From Orobanche coerulescens (Eukaryota > Streptophyta > Magnoliopsida > Lamiales > Orobanchaceae), in NCBI GenBank assembly GCA_033398695.1, contig CM065802.1, positions 83,438,096 through 83,502,095 on the forward strand: 64,000 nucleotides of DNA, in the 5' to 3' direction. Both the position numbers and the translations under genes were made by a program. Within the stretch, counting starts at the first letter, position 1; each line of letters starts with the position of its first letter. Positions 63,067 through 64,000 of the stretch are shown in pieces. Under the pieces are notes generated by a model. The model was not told where the DNA came from and did no database searches. It saw nothing but the letters and a program-made list of their open reading frames with translations.

Positions 63067-64000
63067 TGTTAGATTGGTACCACCACTAGAAGGGGGGTTG
63101 AATAGTTCATTGTGGAGTATTGAACTCTTTTTGCGCGGAATCAAAAAAGATTAGAGTAATCAACAGAAAAATGCATAAAGTAAATGACACAAGAAATTGT
63201 TCCAGAGGTTCGGCTATTCAAAAGCTTACATCCCCTACCTAGTGTTACTTAGTAGGCCTTTTCTAAAATGATTGCACTTTATAGTTTAGTGCCAACTCTT
63301 TATAATAGCACTGTTAAGGTTAGTGTCGAACCCCGATTTCTATATTTTTGGGCTTAAGAACACCCATAACTAAAACACTCTTGTTTCTGGGTACAAGACA
63401 ACCTCATAAAATTACAAAGAGTTTTTCGAGTACAATCACTCGACTTATGGAATAATATATCAGGATGATACAAGAATGTGTATAGAAGATTATTTGAACA
63501 ATTCTTCTTGTATCAGTTACAATACGTAATTTTATCGCTAAAAGTGTATATGAAATAAGCTCAAAATAATCAGATGAAAGGCTCCTATTTGCAATGAATT
63601 ATCGTATCTCAACTCCACCAAGAATATCTATTTATTCGCTTTAGGAACCAAGTGACCTTTAGAACAATTCTCCTCATTAACATACGTTATACAATTCCAC
63701 TTTCATACATTAATGGCATGGTGGTCGTGATCCTCTCATTGTAGCGGCCATAAGATCAGTCCAACGACATCCAGTAGCTTATGCTTGAGACATTGCGTAC
63801 GTTGCATTTTGTACATTGAGTACATTAGCTATATCATCAATTAGCCATTAGATGGTTGACCTTCTAGATGCTATCAATAGTCCAATTTTGAATTCAATAT
63901 AAAAGCTTACTGGCTGTTATCATGTGCGTTTAGCGTACGTTAACCTGTAAGTGACCGTTCGATGTGTTGACCTTCTAGAAGCAATACAATGATTGAAATT
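63067..64000 (-). repeat. X 5' LTR (cut by window edge)
   Basis: On the minus strand it ends CCCCCCTTCTAGTGGTGG...CCAATCTAACA at 63067. The part 63955-64000 repeats X's 3' LTR at 24401-24445. From both copies the LTR should be about 1.2 kb. It has a TATA-like AATAAATAG (63636-63628) and loosely spaced palindromes upstream. Confidence 0.75.
63628..63950 (-). promoter_or_regulatory. X U3 palindromes with TATA-like box
   Basis: Minus-strand motifs GTTAACGTACGCTAAACGC (about 63945-63925), GCAACGTACGCAATG (about 63800) and TATAACGTATGTTAATG (about 63690-63675) precede AATAAATAG (63636). Fewer and more decayed than in E4, but of the same TAACGTACGYTA type. Confidence 0.5.

Larger units (their letters stand above)
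24401..64000 (-). mobile_element. X: outermost degenerate copia element (contains E6, S3, S4; E3 sits in its 3' LTR)
   Basis: On the minus strand: 5' LTR from beyond 64000 to 63067; gag (63066-62462 and 60364-59709, split by S3); protease-to-integrase remnants (59154-58340); accessory-ORF-like blocks (58330-54449, split by S4); then, after E6, 25121-24747 with the polypurine tract; and 3' LTR start 24746-24401 up to E3. The link between both ends is direct: CGTTCGATGTGTTGACCTTC at 24401 recurs at 63955 with a few mismatches further on. No RT or RNase H is recognisable. The gag is of the same family as E4's. Confidence 0.75.

Noticed and set aside
1..64000. Host protein-coding, tRNA, rRNA or organelle-derived genes
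   Set aside because: I looked for cloverleaf-like segments and for conserved non-TE proteins and saw none; every coding stretch is explained by LTR elements or the MULE.

Overview
This window reads as a heterochromatic, transposon-only stretch of a flowering-plant genome, probably a eudicot. The basis is plant-type Ty3/gypsy and Ty1/copia LTR retrotransposons with initiator-Met-tRNA primer sites, a MuDR-type DNA transposon with plant-style introns, and AT-rich leaders. I see no host housekeeping gene, tRNA, rRNA or CRISPR. Nearly every base belongs to a nest of mobile elements whose borders I could often fix by target-site duplications (TSDs).

Layout (my labels). X is an outermost, degenerate copia element on the minus strand. 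Its 3' LTR start lies at 24401-24746 and its 5' LTR runs from 63067 off the right edge. E3, a minus-strand gypsy chromovirus, sits in X's 3' LTR (5647-24400). E3 carries E2 (minus gypsy, 4120-5646) in its 3' LTR, and E2 in turn carries E1 (minus gypsy, 1-4119, cut by the window edge). E3's gag-pol is split by copia E4 (10966-16313, TSD CCTGG/CCTAG). E3's 5' LTR is split by solo LTR S1 (19263-23865, TSD AGCGT), which holds solo LTR S0 (19694-21176, TSD TGATG). X is also split by copia E6 (25122-54443, TSD TCAAC). E6 holds solo LTR S2 (32330-35069), the SIRE-like copia E5 (35236-47364, TSD GTATG) and a MuDR-like transposon (49302-54397, 9-bp TSD). On the right, X holds solo LTRs S4 (55604-56432, TSD TTTCC) and S3 (60370-62461).

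Most coding regions are broken. Four reading frames stand out. (1) A 607-codon open frame in E4 joins a Ty3/gypsy reverse transcriptase-RNase H segment to the C-terminal half of a copia gag. (2) E5 has a long accessory region downstream of RNase H, with an extremely acidic segment. (3) The MuDR-like element carries a two-exon GRF-type zinc-finger gene that looks intact while its transposase is broken. (4) X has two accessory-ORF-like blocks in an unexpected order and no recognisable reverse transcriptase.

Two non-coding patterns look most novel. First, at least eight distinct LTR families, both gypsy and copia, carry arrays of short CG-rich palindromes on the upstream side of a TATA-like box, each family with its own version (TAGCGTGCGCTA, TAACGTACGTTA, TTACGGCCGTAA, ACACGGCCGTGT, GGCGATCGCC). 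Second, the gypsy LTRs S1, S2, S3 and E3 share what looks like a leader intron: a donor after the TATA region, a conserved GCTAACCCC...GGGG block containing a CTAAC branch-site match, then TTTCAG|GT. Inside each predicted intron lie repeated modules related to GGAGGGTCCGACGGGGCC. All of this comes from reading the sequence by eye; no alignment or database search was run.
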